From the NCBI GenBank assembly GCA_024404025.1, contig JAKSQP010000017.1, forward strand, positions 1-52,662: a stretch of DNA of 52,662 nucleotides. The letters run 5' to 3'. This document shows positions 34,001-44,800 of the stretch, piece after piece (position 1 is the first letter of the stretch; each line of letters starts with the position of its first letter). This DNA comes from Clostridia bacterium. Lineage in GTDB: Bacteria > Bacillota > Clostridia > Oscillospirales > Acutalibacteraceae. Under the pieces are notes generated by a model. The model did not search any database, was not told the origin of the DNA, and was given only the letters and a program-made list of their open reading frames with translations. A program made the position numbers and the translations under genes.

Positions 34001-35565
34001 AGGCCCGAGAAGCAATAGCCGGCGTTGAAACCAACGAAGGCTTCCAGCAGGGTGCAGTCAGGGTAATTGAAAGGCTGATCGATGAAGGCAAGGCAACGCT
34101 CTTCTGCCATGATACGGCATCCCAGTTTAACAACTATGTTGGATATATCGCAAATGATATTGCAAACACCTTCTCGGAGGTGTCCGCAGATATTGTTAAT
34201 GGCGCTATAAGATTTTGGAACTGGATCAAAGGATTATTTGGAAGTGATAATCCCACTCCGGAAAGAGTTCAGGCAGATCTTCACGCATCAAGAGTTAAGC
34301 AGGGCTATTATCTCAATATCGGTCTTCGTGATAAGCTCGGTCTTGACCGTTACGGCGTAACCAAGAATATCAAAGACAGAATAATTGCCCGTGAAAGCTA
34401 CAACAGCTATAACGAAATTGAATATTCCAACGAAAACCTCAGAGACGGTTATGACTATGCAACAATCTATTATGACGGCAGAAAGAGCGATGTTGCGGCA
34501 ATTCATACCGTTAATGAATCCTTTAAATCGGAAATGATCTGGAATAAGGGCAAAACAATGACCGTAGGCGACAGAACAGGAGAATTCCTTGACGGCGGCT
34601 ATGACATCGCTTATGTTCCGGGCAGCAACAGGCAGAAGGTTGATGTTTTCTTCCAGGGATATACGGATTTCATGATTGACAGATACAAATCCGGCGACCA
34701 TATCGAAGACGACGCCGGCCCCGTTATGACGGATAAGATCACGCAGATCAACTCCGGCCAGATAACCAACTATCCCTATGAAATCGACATTAAGTCAACC
34801 TATAAGAACGACCGCAAGGATTACGGAACTCTTAACATCAGCCCGACCCATGACCAGGTATATCAGGTTTCGCTTCAGGTTGATAAAAACGGCGAAGGAA
34901 CAACGGTTTGGTATGCTCTTGCAAACACCGAAACGAAATTTAATCGAAACTACAACAGCTTCCGCAATAATGCGACTAACGGATATTTCATTTATACCCA
35001 TAAGAATGTTACCTACACAGGTTCGGGACATTCAAACGCATTCACGGAAGCAGAAGCAAAGCTGTTTATCAACACTATTGTTGCGGCATACAGAATTGTT
35101 GCGGATAAGCCCGTTGTCAATTTCGTTACTCAGGACGGCACAACGGTTATCAATTATCAAACATTCACAAGCGTCGGAACTTCCAACGGAATAGTTGTTG
35201 AAGACAGTAAGGTGTATTTCAAGCTTAAGGATACCAGCGTTGATTCAGAAGCAACGAAATCTCTCGGAGTTAAGTTCTATACCGAAGTAGTTCCCGTAAA
35301 GGATGAAGAAGGAAATATAACTTCCTACACATATCCCGAAGAAGCTTGTGTCGGAACGCTTACGGGAATTAAGGGCAACAAGGTCAGCTCGTTTGACTTG
35401 CCCGAATCCGTGCGAAATGAGCTTGCAAAATCGGAAACAAACGAATTGGAGCTTTATGCAGTTCCCTCGTCAACATTGACCAGATTTGCAGGAAAAACCG
35501 AAACGGTTTACGGCGACCACGCAACGCTGACTCTCCGTGAGCTGAACCTTAGAACGCTCATTTAA
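28060..35565 (+). CDS. Giant secreted protein (2501 aa), candidate pilus-associated adhesin
   Basis: The N-terminus is a signal peptide (basic start, KKKIAASVTSVTLVVATLVA, VPTALAS). It starts 6 bp after the last minor pilin and shares its transcript, so it is probably the product exported with, or displayed by, the pilus. Two similar segments recur: SLKILEIAPTE near residue 50 and IRILEIQPYTE near residue 1150. Two places resemble glutamine-amidotransferase/ThuA-like folds: DVIYIGSSL with GRPIIYSDDL (about 1223-1355) and DMLILGFGDSYG with ATLFCHDTASQF (about 1965-2020). Repeated jelly-roll-like modules at about residues 260-560 could bind glycans. The ILEI/ThuA-like pattern fits what I recall of DUF5057 proteins (unverified). 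No catalytic triad can be confirmed. No LPXTG anchor is seen. Confidence 0.75.
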   Translation: MNKKPNKKKIAASVTSVTLVVATLVALVPTALASQDRSLEYIEILKQNPSLKILEIAPTENDGVIGYYVKDSEPIANWKEKAAMLTSPGAREKYVNNDVNTKLLDQGIMSRTANAAPLYLEDMYDESYPWEIDDPDGYNVLNLDNDESVKVRGRIEETDPGKGDYISNDIYVPVENLFKNYFDYATWRTTLGETLREKLGDNYEVDKFRSTKILAVDKNQKNLTVFGSTATNWAADFSINPSAMLYDLASVYDKPQYYSIELEENKDKPGYFYGGSFIISFDADVRIGKGQISVVPYDEDGDIVKYSPNVSKQYWLRQENIKSGHYEFKFNVPDNSPVKYLQVRFDVDKLEAAATFSNVSIYKYNNNYFDISKWSGNGTSITKNGNVINVSAKNSEPEIYGAAENVSDGKYFIECDKYTLYSLTYHTEIMPGSGKSRVYVYGYDDSGKIIGNKTTFIPEAAQYKKDSGTYTVDFDSGNAKYIAVVFTLDSTGINGNCKAYYSHISLTRALDYAKQEVVATHRQVIDHFESGDVGLEYGSNIFNFHEWYDSASYDKSVTSEMNSSVVADETNGIITVTNKGGTATSDVFKATNNMYYIAVEDASKYHLSYTANSSSKAPHNVKIVYCDDKKTKMQEDTFTFTPDSAGPYEYALDFTTLTDCRWVQVSFENTENEQRNVFSSINLCKNEAPKVYYYNLIFTKIPSINAIESMVSGTPIYTPIYSKVGTAGSFTDFKEGEKYYIFNEYSNAYEEITDFSKISSGTAIYKFSGIYDYVGKAGDKGLTYNVRREYFTAEINYDGFISVSDPSALGVGTVYYLKDDTSDEYIAAGIVNESTSFDGSKQYYIDTPIIKDTKDDHHPYWAVSNSFEPIDDYTALFTRKSDGYKYVGENNGDYKLVINPSGEEEVIISTPLIYYKGGIINNEWFKKGVLNCSENEMNNISVSVTTVSPTYLNSLDEESLTYFVQGYELFVISYGGVDGTVSYQEDISANVRSALLKEANDTWETISGSGEEVTTAQYKIPVLIDGRVCAMTSEKDKTKENFVNLPGLANELCKDITASGGVDKYVYKFDKSDVGINIPSIVNSSFLNGLRISYTDTSSSYYPIYKEIIYENFIRSANKNKYNPLDTTVSEAAGIRYILNYRGQRIQHYKEKIRILEIQPYTEKSELLDTDGRIKPNVKQWFSPSGDMTYINENNEVKEIDIEVTTMALGELAAKNGSIVENNDVIYIGSSLENMNLVGDRNGGTKLDDTGRIIPDYRDDNLDGKYYTSTGDLVETGADKSGYRAPLAGLVGTDYKAFRDIKILGLEIGGIFEGGALDLWYVDASDCELRKSGNDMTVNIKKQLEAFADSGRPIIYSDDLVENEYVGAFTVDMTYEIAGWDEKANNPIIRFTADLNTNGNELPEGVQPYFDFHCITGDKVAAIDASAVKQEDVDGDGIKEGVYEFIFKEGDGKKGFGNYYANVTFKFSKSKYKGLREISNLRTENVQLTYEDIYYTLRFTSSMKHNLDTVEAVFELKGNGYMPNLYTNGGQNHIFDFVWKSRSFGGTYGRAHTQKVEYSPDPFTPGSGYNPFTDKKITTTVTFDEKRYDYQLSLYVDEADEDKPTLQIYYATLKHEKDEDSIRYFKFNPMGDGTSITSASGIALNNDAFDNSSYTFECMNNVFKNYQNIFSETMLNTNNNLERNNLIKYANLSTPELVMTRNPVGYPTPLENSALEFEFKILNYTDDTISTTRYKYEFYVDNNSDGKFSANELTDANVFGAGNTDMTDNLKASTEERENIYKFYKKFPEATSGIVPWKFIIIKMGDEVTEATTHISTTQYAYIKPSTPTLVTAVQILPADWSSDYVKLEDNPGKSDLYMGSVFLSDVFVANSLLQGSDHLPLTRVINYGIYGGGTFIENKSGTENKKYEEDIAAVKSANSGKTVVPSSVDFTIGTDFTLNISFKNVNQVNSAKSQEDLYNELNAFDMLILGFGDSYGRHSQAREAIAGVETNEGFQQGAVRVIERLIDEGKATLFCHDTASQFNNYVGYIANDIANTFSEVSADIVNGAIRFWNWIKGLFGSDNPTPERVQADLHASRVKQGYYLNIGLRDKLGLDRYGVTKNIKDRIIARESYNSYNEIEYSNENLRDGYDYATIYYDGRKSDVAAIHTVNESFKSEMIWNKGKTMTVGDRTGEFLDGGYDIAYVPGSNRQKVDVFFQGYTDFMIDRYKSGDHIEDDAGPVMTDKITQINSGQITNYPYEIDIKSTYKNDRKDYGTLNISPTHDQVYQVSLQVDKNGEGTTVWYALANTETKFNRNYNSFRNNATNGYFIYTHKNVTYTGSGHSNAFTEAEAKLFINTIVAAYRIVADKPVVNFVTQDGTTVINYQTFTSVGTSNGIVVEDSKVYFKLKDTSVDSEATKSLGVKFYTEVVPVKDEEGNITSYTYPEEACVGTLTGIKGNKVSSFDLPESVRNELAKSETNELELYAVPSSTLTRFAGKTETVYGDHATLTLRELNLRTLI

Positions 35566-35585
35566 GATTTAGCATCAGATACGGT

Positions 35586-35614
35586 AATGCAGAGCGGAAT
35601 TTCCGCTTTGCATT
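35586..35614 (+). terminator. Hairpin after the 2501-aa gene
   Basis: AATGCAGAGCGGAA and TTCCGCTTTGCATT pair with one G-T wobble around a single-base loop centre. There is no T run, so this is either a weak terminator or a 3'-end stabilising stem. Confidence 0.5.
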
Positions 35615-35637
35615 GCCCGTAAGGTAATTTCTCATCC

Positions 35638-35762
35638 CCGTAGGGTAAGCATTTATGCTTACCGTTTCACGGAAAAAACAAATGTAAATCGAACACGGCA
35701 CGGATGAATCCGTGCCCTACGGAGAAACCCGCATCCCGTAGGGTAAGCATTCATGCTTACCG
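35638..35762 (-). repeat. Palindromic repeat units in inverted orientation
   Basis: A full unit (35638-35722, 85 bp) has the GGTAAGCAT hairpin first and the GGCACGGAT hairpin last, opposite in order to the arrays around the pilin genes. A half unit (35736-35762) with only the GGTAAGCAT hairpin follows. The shorter spacer shows that this copy belongs to a sub-type. Confidence 0.9.
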
Positions 35763-35784
35763 TTCCACGGAAAAACGAAAAAAT

Positions 35785-35836
35785 CAATGTTCAGAATTTA
35801 GTGTTTAGTCAACTAAACATTAAATCGTGAACATTG
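35785..35836. repeat. 52-bp near-perfect palindrome upstream of the giant surface protein gene
   Basis: The outer arms CAATGTTCA (35785-35793) and TGAACATTG (35828-35836) are perfectly inverted. Inside them TTTAGTGTTTAGT and ACTAAACATTAAA pair with one wobble around a 2-base centre. Only the 3-base joints mismatch. It lies about 50 bases before the start codon and may be an operator or a leader hairpin. Confidence 0.85.
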
Positions 35837-35885
35837 AAACAACAACAAACTTATCATATAAGCAAAAGCAATTGGAGGAATTGGT

Positions 35886-38800
35886 ATGAAAACTTCATCA
35901 AGATACGGAATGGGAACAAAGGCGTTGAGCATGTTTCTTTCGATACTAATGACATTCTCTGTGGTGGCTGTCGGAATAACGCCGCTTTCGGAGACTGTTG
36001 CCCATGCGGCGGGTCCTTATGCAACATCATACCCAAGGACGGCAAACCGTCTCAGGGAATATTACTATGCTCCGGGTACGAAGTTTGTCTATGAGCTTGC
36101 CATGTATTATTCAAGCGAAAGCAATGACAAGGCAAAGCAGGGGCTTATTAACGGCGGCTATACTCCGGTTGGCGGCAACTTCAACGCCAGTGACGGCAAA
36201 AACAGTAAATATGTTCATCTTGGTGTAAGATATAAGGATACCCCTGATAATACCGTCAGAGCATTCAGAATTTCATATACGGATGAAATCGGTAATAAAA
36301 ATATTGAGTCAAGCGGAATCATACTCTATTATAAAGTCGGTTCCGGAGCGGCAAGTTTTGTTCCCGCTGTTCTTGACGGCGTTGTTGACCTTAACAGAGG
36401 CACGGGCAATACTGCAAACCTTAAGCTTTTCGCAACGGCAGATGTTAATGCGTTTTTCCCGGTGACTGATATAGGCATTGCATATACAGAAAAGGCATCG
36501 GATGTTGTAAAAGAGATTGAAGGAAACGGTTATAAAGCTCCCAACGGTGCCATTGTTAAGTTCTTTGAAAATGTTAATGAAAATGCAAACTGTAACAGAA
36601 GCTGCCCTGGCGATACACTTTACATGGGATATAAATCAAGCGTTCAGCAGGTTTCAACCGATGCCCTCAGAGCGAAGATGGCAGAGATTGCTCCGCAGCT
36701 TAATGATATGATCAGCAATGGTTTTGAAGTTGATGAATTCAAGGCTGCAATGGATCATGCAATTGCCATTATTAATGATTATGATGAAGAGCCGGAAGCA
36801 GGCAAAGAGGGTTATAGTAACGCTTATGACCAGGAAGCAATTGACAAGGCTATAAGTGACCTCGATTTCCGCAGGGATGAGGCTGTTGCAAATAACATTA
36901 CTTCGGACTTTATGTTCGTTGTTCCCGAAGCGATTTATCTTACTCCCGGCGCACAAACTTTCCAGTATTATGTAAACAATAATGCAGACGGCTCTGTTAT
37001 TCAGGCTGCGGCAACACAGGGTAAAATTTATTATAATTATTCCGGCGCAGCGAATGCGACTGTTTCGGGTAAATTTTATAATGCAAACCCGGCTGAACTT
37101 TCGGGAGGTTCAATAACTCTTTCATCTTCTTCGATCAGCTCCGGCACAACGGGTGTTACAATTACAGGAGGTTCAGCCCCGTCTAACGCATCGTGCTATA
37201 TTATCTGGACTCTTACATATAATGACACAACCGACAACAACAGAGTAAAATCTGCTGTTGCGATGACTTATGTCTACAAACCTTTTGTTAACGCTGTTGC
37301 GGCAATTGCAAATACAAACGTCGGTTCATCCGATGCAACCTGCGGTGCAGTCTGGACAGCTCTCTGGGGTATTCATGAGATCGTTTCGAGCTGGTCTTCA
37401 TCGTTGAATCTCGACAGTGACTATAGCCACAATTCAGACGGCGACAATTTCTGCACATATAAATATACTCTTGAAAATCATGAAACATCGGTAAACTATC
37501 AAGGATGGGCAGCTCCGTCTACATCAGACATTGTTTCCGCTGTGGGAAGTGCAGTAAGTGCTACAGACCCGAAAACAGGTGCGTCATATTTCTATAAAAG
37601 TGAAGATAAAAACTCTGCTACAAATGTTGATGTTGCCGGTGGAGTTGGCAAAATTTATTATGATTCGTCAAGATATGATCGCCTCGGAAAAATCCCCAAT
37701 CTTTATGTTCATTCATTTTACGGCGGGTTTAAAAATAAAGGTACCGCTAAATATCTTCAAAATGTTTCAAGTTGGCTGAAATATTATATAGTTAAAAACG
37801 GTTCGGTTTCTGCGAGCAGCAAATATTCAACAACAAAATATGATCAGCAGGATACCAATGTTCATAAGGGAGCAGATCCGGATCTATCAAATGTTGAAAT
37901 CAGCGGTGATTTCACTTTTTATAATGTTATTTATAGATATTGGCAAAAGAAAGACTGGATAGGTACAACAAGAAACGGCAGAACAGATGCTGTCGTTGGT
38001 GTTAATTTTAAGGCAATCGACAAATTTGATCTCCGTAAATCCGTTCAAACAGCTATCACATTGATGGCTCAGTTTGGCGTGACCGGATATTCTGACGGTC
38101 ATCTTCAGTCGATATATTTTGGCGGCGACCAAACATGGATAGATTTCTCAAACGCATTTATCAATGCTTCAAAGGCTCTTACAAAGCTTGATGGCTCTTG
38201 TGATCCCGCAGATCTCAAAAATAAACTTGACAATGCAATAAAGGCAATCAAAACGCAGGTATATTTTGATGCAAACTATGATAACATCGGCGTTAACCTT
38301 TTTGCTCCCACAAGCATCGGCAGCATAAGCGGAATGAGCTATGATAGTTCATCTGAACAGTTCACGCTCAACGGCTCGAATAGCGGAACAATTGCGGTTT
38401 CTCCTTTCATTCCCGAATCAGGAGCAACTTATAAAATCACTCTTGAGCCGACAGGCGGAATGACTAACGGAGGAAAAATCTATCTTGAAGCTGTTAAACG
38501 CAATGACAACGATGTTATAAGCATTTCTCCGCAAGAGATTTTTGAATTCAGCGGAAATGAAACAAAAACATGGACTGTCACAGCTGCCGAAGCCAAAGAA
38601 TGCAGGGCATTAAGGCTTACTTGCCAAGGCAGCTTTACAGGTTATAAATTCAGAATCAAGGTTGAAAAGGTAAACAGCACGGCTTATTCACCTGCCGGCC
38701 GTCAGGCTGTTATCGGCTCGTATTCTGCGGTCAATTTCTCTGATTTCCCCGATCACACAGAGCTTTTGAGAGACGGTTATGAGTGCGTCGGCTGGAGCAC

Positions 38801-41800
38801 GAGCCCCTATGCGGAAACAGGCTCATCACCCATTAAAGTTAAAATAAACACCGTTCTCTATGCTGCATGGCACAGGAACGAAAGCACGCTTACCGTTAAT
38901 CCCAACGGCGGCTCATGGAACGGAAGCTCCGAAAATTCAACGGTCAAAAAACAATATCTCGATAAATATGATGTTCAGAATCCGTTCAGAACCGGTTATA
39001 ATTTTGTCAACTGGAATGTGACTGCGAACGCCGCAGGCGGTCAACTTAATCAGACGCAGGAAGACGGCAGAACAACATCTTCCGTTTACACATTCGGTCC
39101 CAATAAGGATAAGAATGATACCATAACCGCTAACTGGGCTCCTATTACCTATACAATAAGCTTTGATAATGGCGCCGAAAAATACCCGGGCGGAAATTTC
39201 GGCGGCAGCATGACTGCAATGACCGGCGTTAAATATGACGAAACAAAGGATCTTACTGCAAACGGTTTCACAAGAACCAACACGGTTACTTATGATCCGA
39301 ACGGCGGTACATTACCTGCAGGCACGAGCGCTTCCGAAACGGTCAGCTCAACTTTTGCCGGATGGGAAAGAACAAAAACCGTTGTTAATAAAGATGACAC
39401 GGAAACAACCACAACGGAAAATTACACCAACGGTCAATCGGTAATCAATCTTACAGAGACCGATAATGACACCGTAACTCTCAAAGCAAAATGGACTTAC
39501 GGCAAAGCCTCATGCCCCACGCCGGAAAGAACAGGTTATACCTTTGATGGCTGGTATACTGCTGCCAACGGCGGCACAAAGGTTACATCAGCCATATCAA
39601 TAAGCACAAATATGACCCTCTATGCCCATTGGATCATCAACACCAACGGACTTTATATTAATTCAAACGGCGGCGCATCGCAGAACAACCTTGTTTATCT
39701 TAAGGACGGCGCTTCAACATTCAGCGGCGGCTCAACCTCAACCATAACATTCAAATCCGAATACGAAGCCGACGGCGACCTTAAAATTACAGGTAAAAGA
39801 TATAACACGGGTTCAGGCGAAACAACAGCAAACCCGATTGGATATGTATATCTTGAAAATGGCAAAACGTACAGAGTCAGCTTCAAGTCAACAAATAATG
39901 TTACCGATTTCTATATGTTTGCTCCCACAGGACATCACTGCAACACTATGGACGGCGAAAAATACAGAGTAAGCATCGGCGGCGGACTTTATGAAACCGT
40001 TAAAACATTCACAGTCGGCGTTCAAAAAGGCGACTGTTCATGGCATAATGCCACGGATAAGAATGCGCTTACAGGTGTTTACTATATGCGCATAGATCAG
40101 GATGCCTATGTAGGTGACGGAAGCTATACTGTTACCGATTTCAGAATCGTTGAGGTTACCGAGAGCGAGGGCGTTGATAACCATATCACGCAGGAATACA
40201 ATACAAAGAGAGATATTCCCAACCCCGTTCGCACAGGTTATAATTTCGTCAATTGGGTACTTGATCCGAACACCGCAGGCGGTTCAATCAATCAGACAAC
40301 ATCAAACGGCAGAACAACATCCTCCGTTTTCACATTCGGTCCCAACAAGAATGTGTTTGATATTATCACCGCTAATTGGGAACCCATCCATTATACCGTT
40401 GAGTATGACGCTAACAGAGGCGCTGACGGCCACGCTGTAGGCAGCGTTGATGTTGCAAATTCAGCTCATACCTACGATGCTGCAAAGAATCTCAACAGAA
40501 ATACTTACACAAGAACCAACACCGTTACTTATGTCTTGAATGGCGGCGCATTTGATTCCGGCACAAGCAATCCCGAAACGGTTTATTCGACATTTGACGG
40601 TTGGAACACAAAGGCAGACGGTAGCGGCACAAAATATACCGATGAAAAGAGCGTCAAAAATCTTACCACCGTTGACGGCGCAACCGTAAAGCTCTATGCG
40701 CAGTGGAAAATGAGCGGCGCCTCCTGCCCGGTTCCCTCCAGAAAAGGTTATCTCTCCAGCGGATGGTATTCAACAGATAATTTCGAGTCCGGCACAGAGG
40801 TTACCGCATCAACGCCGATAAGCAAGGATATAACCCTCTATGAAAAGTGGACCCCGATCACCTATTATATTGTTTTCAACAGCAACAAGGGTTCGGGTTC
40901 ATCCGCTCCCAACGGCAGCACGGCAACCGTAACGGCAACCTATGATAAGAATGCCGCGCTCACCGCAAACGGCTTCACAAGAGCAGGTTACACATTCACC
41001 GGCTGGAACACCAAGGCAGACGGCACCGGAACCGCTTATGCCGACAAGGCAACAGTTATAAACCTTTCATATACCCTGAATGAACAGGTAACTCTCTATG
41101 CCCAGTGGAAAGCAAACACCTATAATGTTAAATATGACGCTAACAGAGGTACGGGCGCAGACGGCAGCGGCACAATGGCAAATTCAACTCATATTTATGA
41201 CACCGCAAAGGCGCTTACTGCAAACGCATATACAAGATACAGCACTGTAACCTTTGACTATAAGGGCGCAGACGGAAACTGCTCAACCGAAACCGCAAAC
41301 GCAGTTGCAACATTCAAGGGCTGGAACACCAAGGCAAACGGCTCAGGTGACACGGTTATCGGAACAGGTAAGAACGACACAGACGGTCAGAAAGACCTTG
41401 CCACCGAAAACAACGCAACAGTTTCGGTTTATGCGCAGTGGAATTACGGCACGATCACTCTTCCTTCGCCCACAAGAACAGGCTATCTGTTTGAAGGATG
41501 GTATCTGAATTCGGATTATTCCGGCTCTCCCGTTACTGAAACAACAACATATTCAACGAATGTAACTCTCTATGCAAAATGGAAACCTATCCGTTACAGC
41601 GTTTTCTATAAAGGTGTTCGCACCGACATCGGAGATGAATCATCGGTTTCCGGCACAACGGCTGTTAATACAAGCGTAGCTTATGACGATGAATTCTATC
41701 TTTCAGACAACGGCTTCACAAGAACGATCACGCTCACATACGATGCCCAAGGCGGCGACGAAATTACCGCAACAACTTATTCAACAGAGTTTGATCATTG

Positions 41801-44800
41801 GTACGGACTTACATTCGATCCCCTTACAAAAAATTATACATATTCCGCTTATGCAGCACAGCAGAAGGTAAGCAAGCTCAACAAGGATGATAACGGAGAA
41901 GTGGAACTCTATGCCGAATGGAAGAGCAAAGAGGTTACTCTTCCCACTCCCGTCAAGCCCGGCTTCACCTTCAATTACTGGTGCTCTGATTCGTCATGCG
42001 AAAATGCGGTTACTCTTGTTGACGAAAAATTCAGCTTCAACAAGAATACTACCGTTTATGCGAAATGGACCGAAAATAAATATAATATCGCTTACACCTG
42101 CGACGGCGCAAAGGACAGCTCATCAACCGCTTCGCAGACCGACATCCTTTACACGAAAGGAACCAAACTCAACGCAAACGGATTCAAGAGATATTATGTT
42201 ATCACTTATGACAGCAAGGGAACAACAACTGACCCCGTTTCGCTGACAACGGCGGCGGCAAACACTCAGGCTGTTCAGACCTTCACCGGATGGAAAGGCT
42301 CGGTTTATAATCCTTCAACAAGAACATATTCGGAGCAGACTTTCTCCGCTTCCGATGTTGCTTCCAAGACATATTCAAAGCTTGCAGAAGGCACTTCGGA
42401 TCACAAGACAGTTACCCTCAAGGCGCAGTGGTCAAACGGAAAGATTTCCGTTCTTCCCGTACCCACAAGAACAGGTTATACATTTGACGGCTGGTACACA
42501 AGCGATACCTATGCATCGGGAACAAAGGTTTCAACTTCAACCGAATTTGCAAAGGACACAACCCTCTATGCAAAGTGGGTTGAGAATAAGTATAATCTTA
42601 CTCTCAAGAGCGAGGGCGCAGCAGACATAACAAGCGAAAAAACATATACCGAGAGCGTAACTCTTTCAAATCCCTTCACGAAAAGCTATGCAGTCACTTA
42701 TCATTTCAACGATGGCGACGGCAAAACAAAGGCAACATGGTCCGACAAGTCAACAGGCACGAAGACCGACACCGCAGCAGCCGCATTCACAGGCTGGTCA
42801 GGCGAAACCTTTAACCCTGCCGACAAGTCATTCACAAGCCGTGATTATGCAAAGGATGCAGTTGTTTCAAGACTTGCAGACGGAAATGATCATAAGGCCG
42901 TAACTCTTACCGCAAAGTGGGAGCTCGGCACGGTTACTCCGCCTACACCCGTCAGAACAGGTTATGATTTTGACGGCTGGTATACTGCGGCTTCCGGCGG
43001 AACGAAGGTTACCGACGAAACCAAGATAGACAAGAACACCGATGTTTATGCTCATTGGACCGTTCATACCTATAACATCGCTTTCAATTCAAACGATGTT
43101 CCGGCAGGCTCAACCGATCCTGAAGGCGAGATGGCAACCATCAACGGCGTTAAATATGACGCAAATCAGGTGCTCACCGACAACAGCTTCACAAGAGAGG
43201 GTTATAAATTCAACGGCTGGAACACCGAGGCTGACGGCAAGGGAACTGCTTATGCCGACAAGGCAGCGGTTGATAATCTTACGGCTGTTGACAAGGCAAC
43301 GGTAACCCTCTATGCGCAGTGGGCCCCGATTTCCTACACTATCAGCTACAACGGAAACGGCAACACAAACACGGGCGTTACCATGGCTGACACAACCGGC
43401 GTTAAGTTCGACGGCACATACGCAGTCAGAGCAAACGAATATAAGAACTCCTATTCACTTACTCTGAATCTCAATGATACAGCAGGTTCAACAAGAGCAA
43501 GCCTTGCAGGCGGAACAGGTTCCGCAAGCTTCGATTACGGCTTCGCAGGTTGGGCAAAATCTGCTGACGGCGAAGTTGTTATCCCGAAGGAATATGACGG
43601 AAAAACCGTCAACGGCGATATGACCAAGAACCTCACAACCGTTGACGGCGCAAATGTGACCCTCTATGCAAAGTGGGAATATAAGCCCATCACTCTTCCC
43701 GTTCCCGTCAGAGTGGGTTACATTTTCGGCGGATGGTTTACGGATGCAGCCTGCTCAAGCGGCAAAGAGGTTGAGCTCAATTCCGACGGAACTTATACTC
43801 CGCAGGGCACGATCACCCTCTATGCAAAGTGGACTCCCATCAAATATAACATCGCTTTTGAAGGCAACAAGGGTGCAGGCTCAACCGATATTCAGGGTAC
43901 GGTTGCGGGCGTTAACAATGTTGTTTTTGACCAGGCAATAACAGGATTCCCGACCGACGAGTACACGAGAAAAGGTTATATATTCAAAGGCTGGAACACC
44001 AAGGCTGACGGCACCGGAACGGCATATACCGGTTCCCTTAAGAACCTTACCGCCATCATCGGCGCAACTGCCAATATCGGCGGTTCGGATAAGGTTATTA
44101 CCGAAGCAAATGTTACCGATAACTATAACGGCGCAACCGTTAAGCTTTATGCTCAGTGGGAACCCGTTAAGTATAATATCTATTTCAGCGACGGCACGGC
44201 AACGGAATATGATCCGCAGATAAGAACCTTCGATAAGCCGGAAAAACTCAGCTATTCGGGCATTCAGGTTGCTCTTTCGCTCAAATACTATGTAAACAAC
44301 GGCATCGAAACAGATCCGGTCAGTGCAAGCGACACAAAGGTTGAGGTCATTAACTGGAAAGACAGCGACGGAAACACATACGATAAGAATGCCGAACATA
44401 CCAATATTCTCTTCGATAAGGCTCAGGAAGAAAGAAAACTTGAGGCAGTTCTCGGAGACAGAGGCTCTGTTGAATCGCTCCCGACCTATTATAAGAACGG
44501 CCATTCATTTGCCGGCTGGTATGAAAATCCGGGATTCACAGGCGATTGCCATAAGGCAGGCAACTCATTTGAGTTTCTCGGCGATGTTTCGCTTTATGCG
44601 AAGTGGAATCCGGTAGTCTATGATGTTGAGTTTGACGGAAACACTGCAACATCAGGCGTTCCCGCAAAAATTACAGACAAGACCTTCGGAACGGGAACCG
44701 TCACTGTCGGCGCAGATCCCGCAAAGGTCAATACCGTTACATTTGATTCCAATGGCGGATTTACCGTTGAAGCCAAAACAATCACCTATACTTTCAACGG

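Larger units (their letters stand above)
35566..35885. other. Intergenic region between the two giant genes
   Basis: The 320 bases hold a hairpin, one full and one half palindromic repeat unit (35638-35762) and a 52-bp palindrome (35785-35836), then the ribosome site GGAGG before 35886. No promoter with both boxes was identified. Confidence 0.7.

Noticed and set aside
35834..36094. 86-aa frame overlapping the start of the giant gene
   Set aside because: It is out of frame with the signal peptide and ribosome site of the 5470-aa protein; it is a shadow frame.
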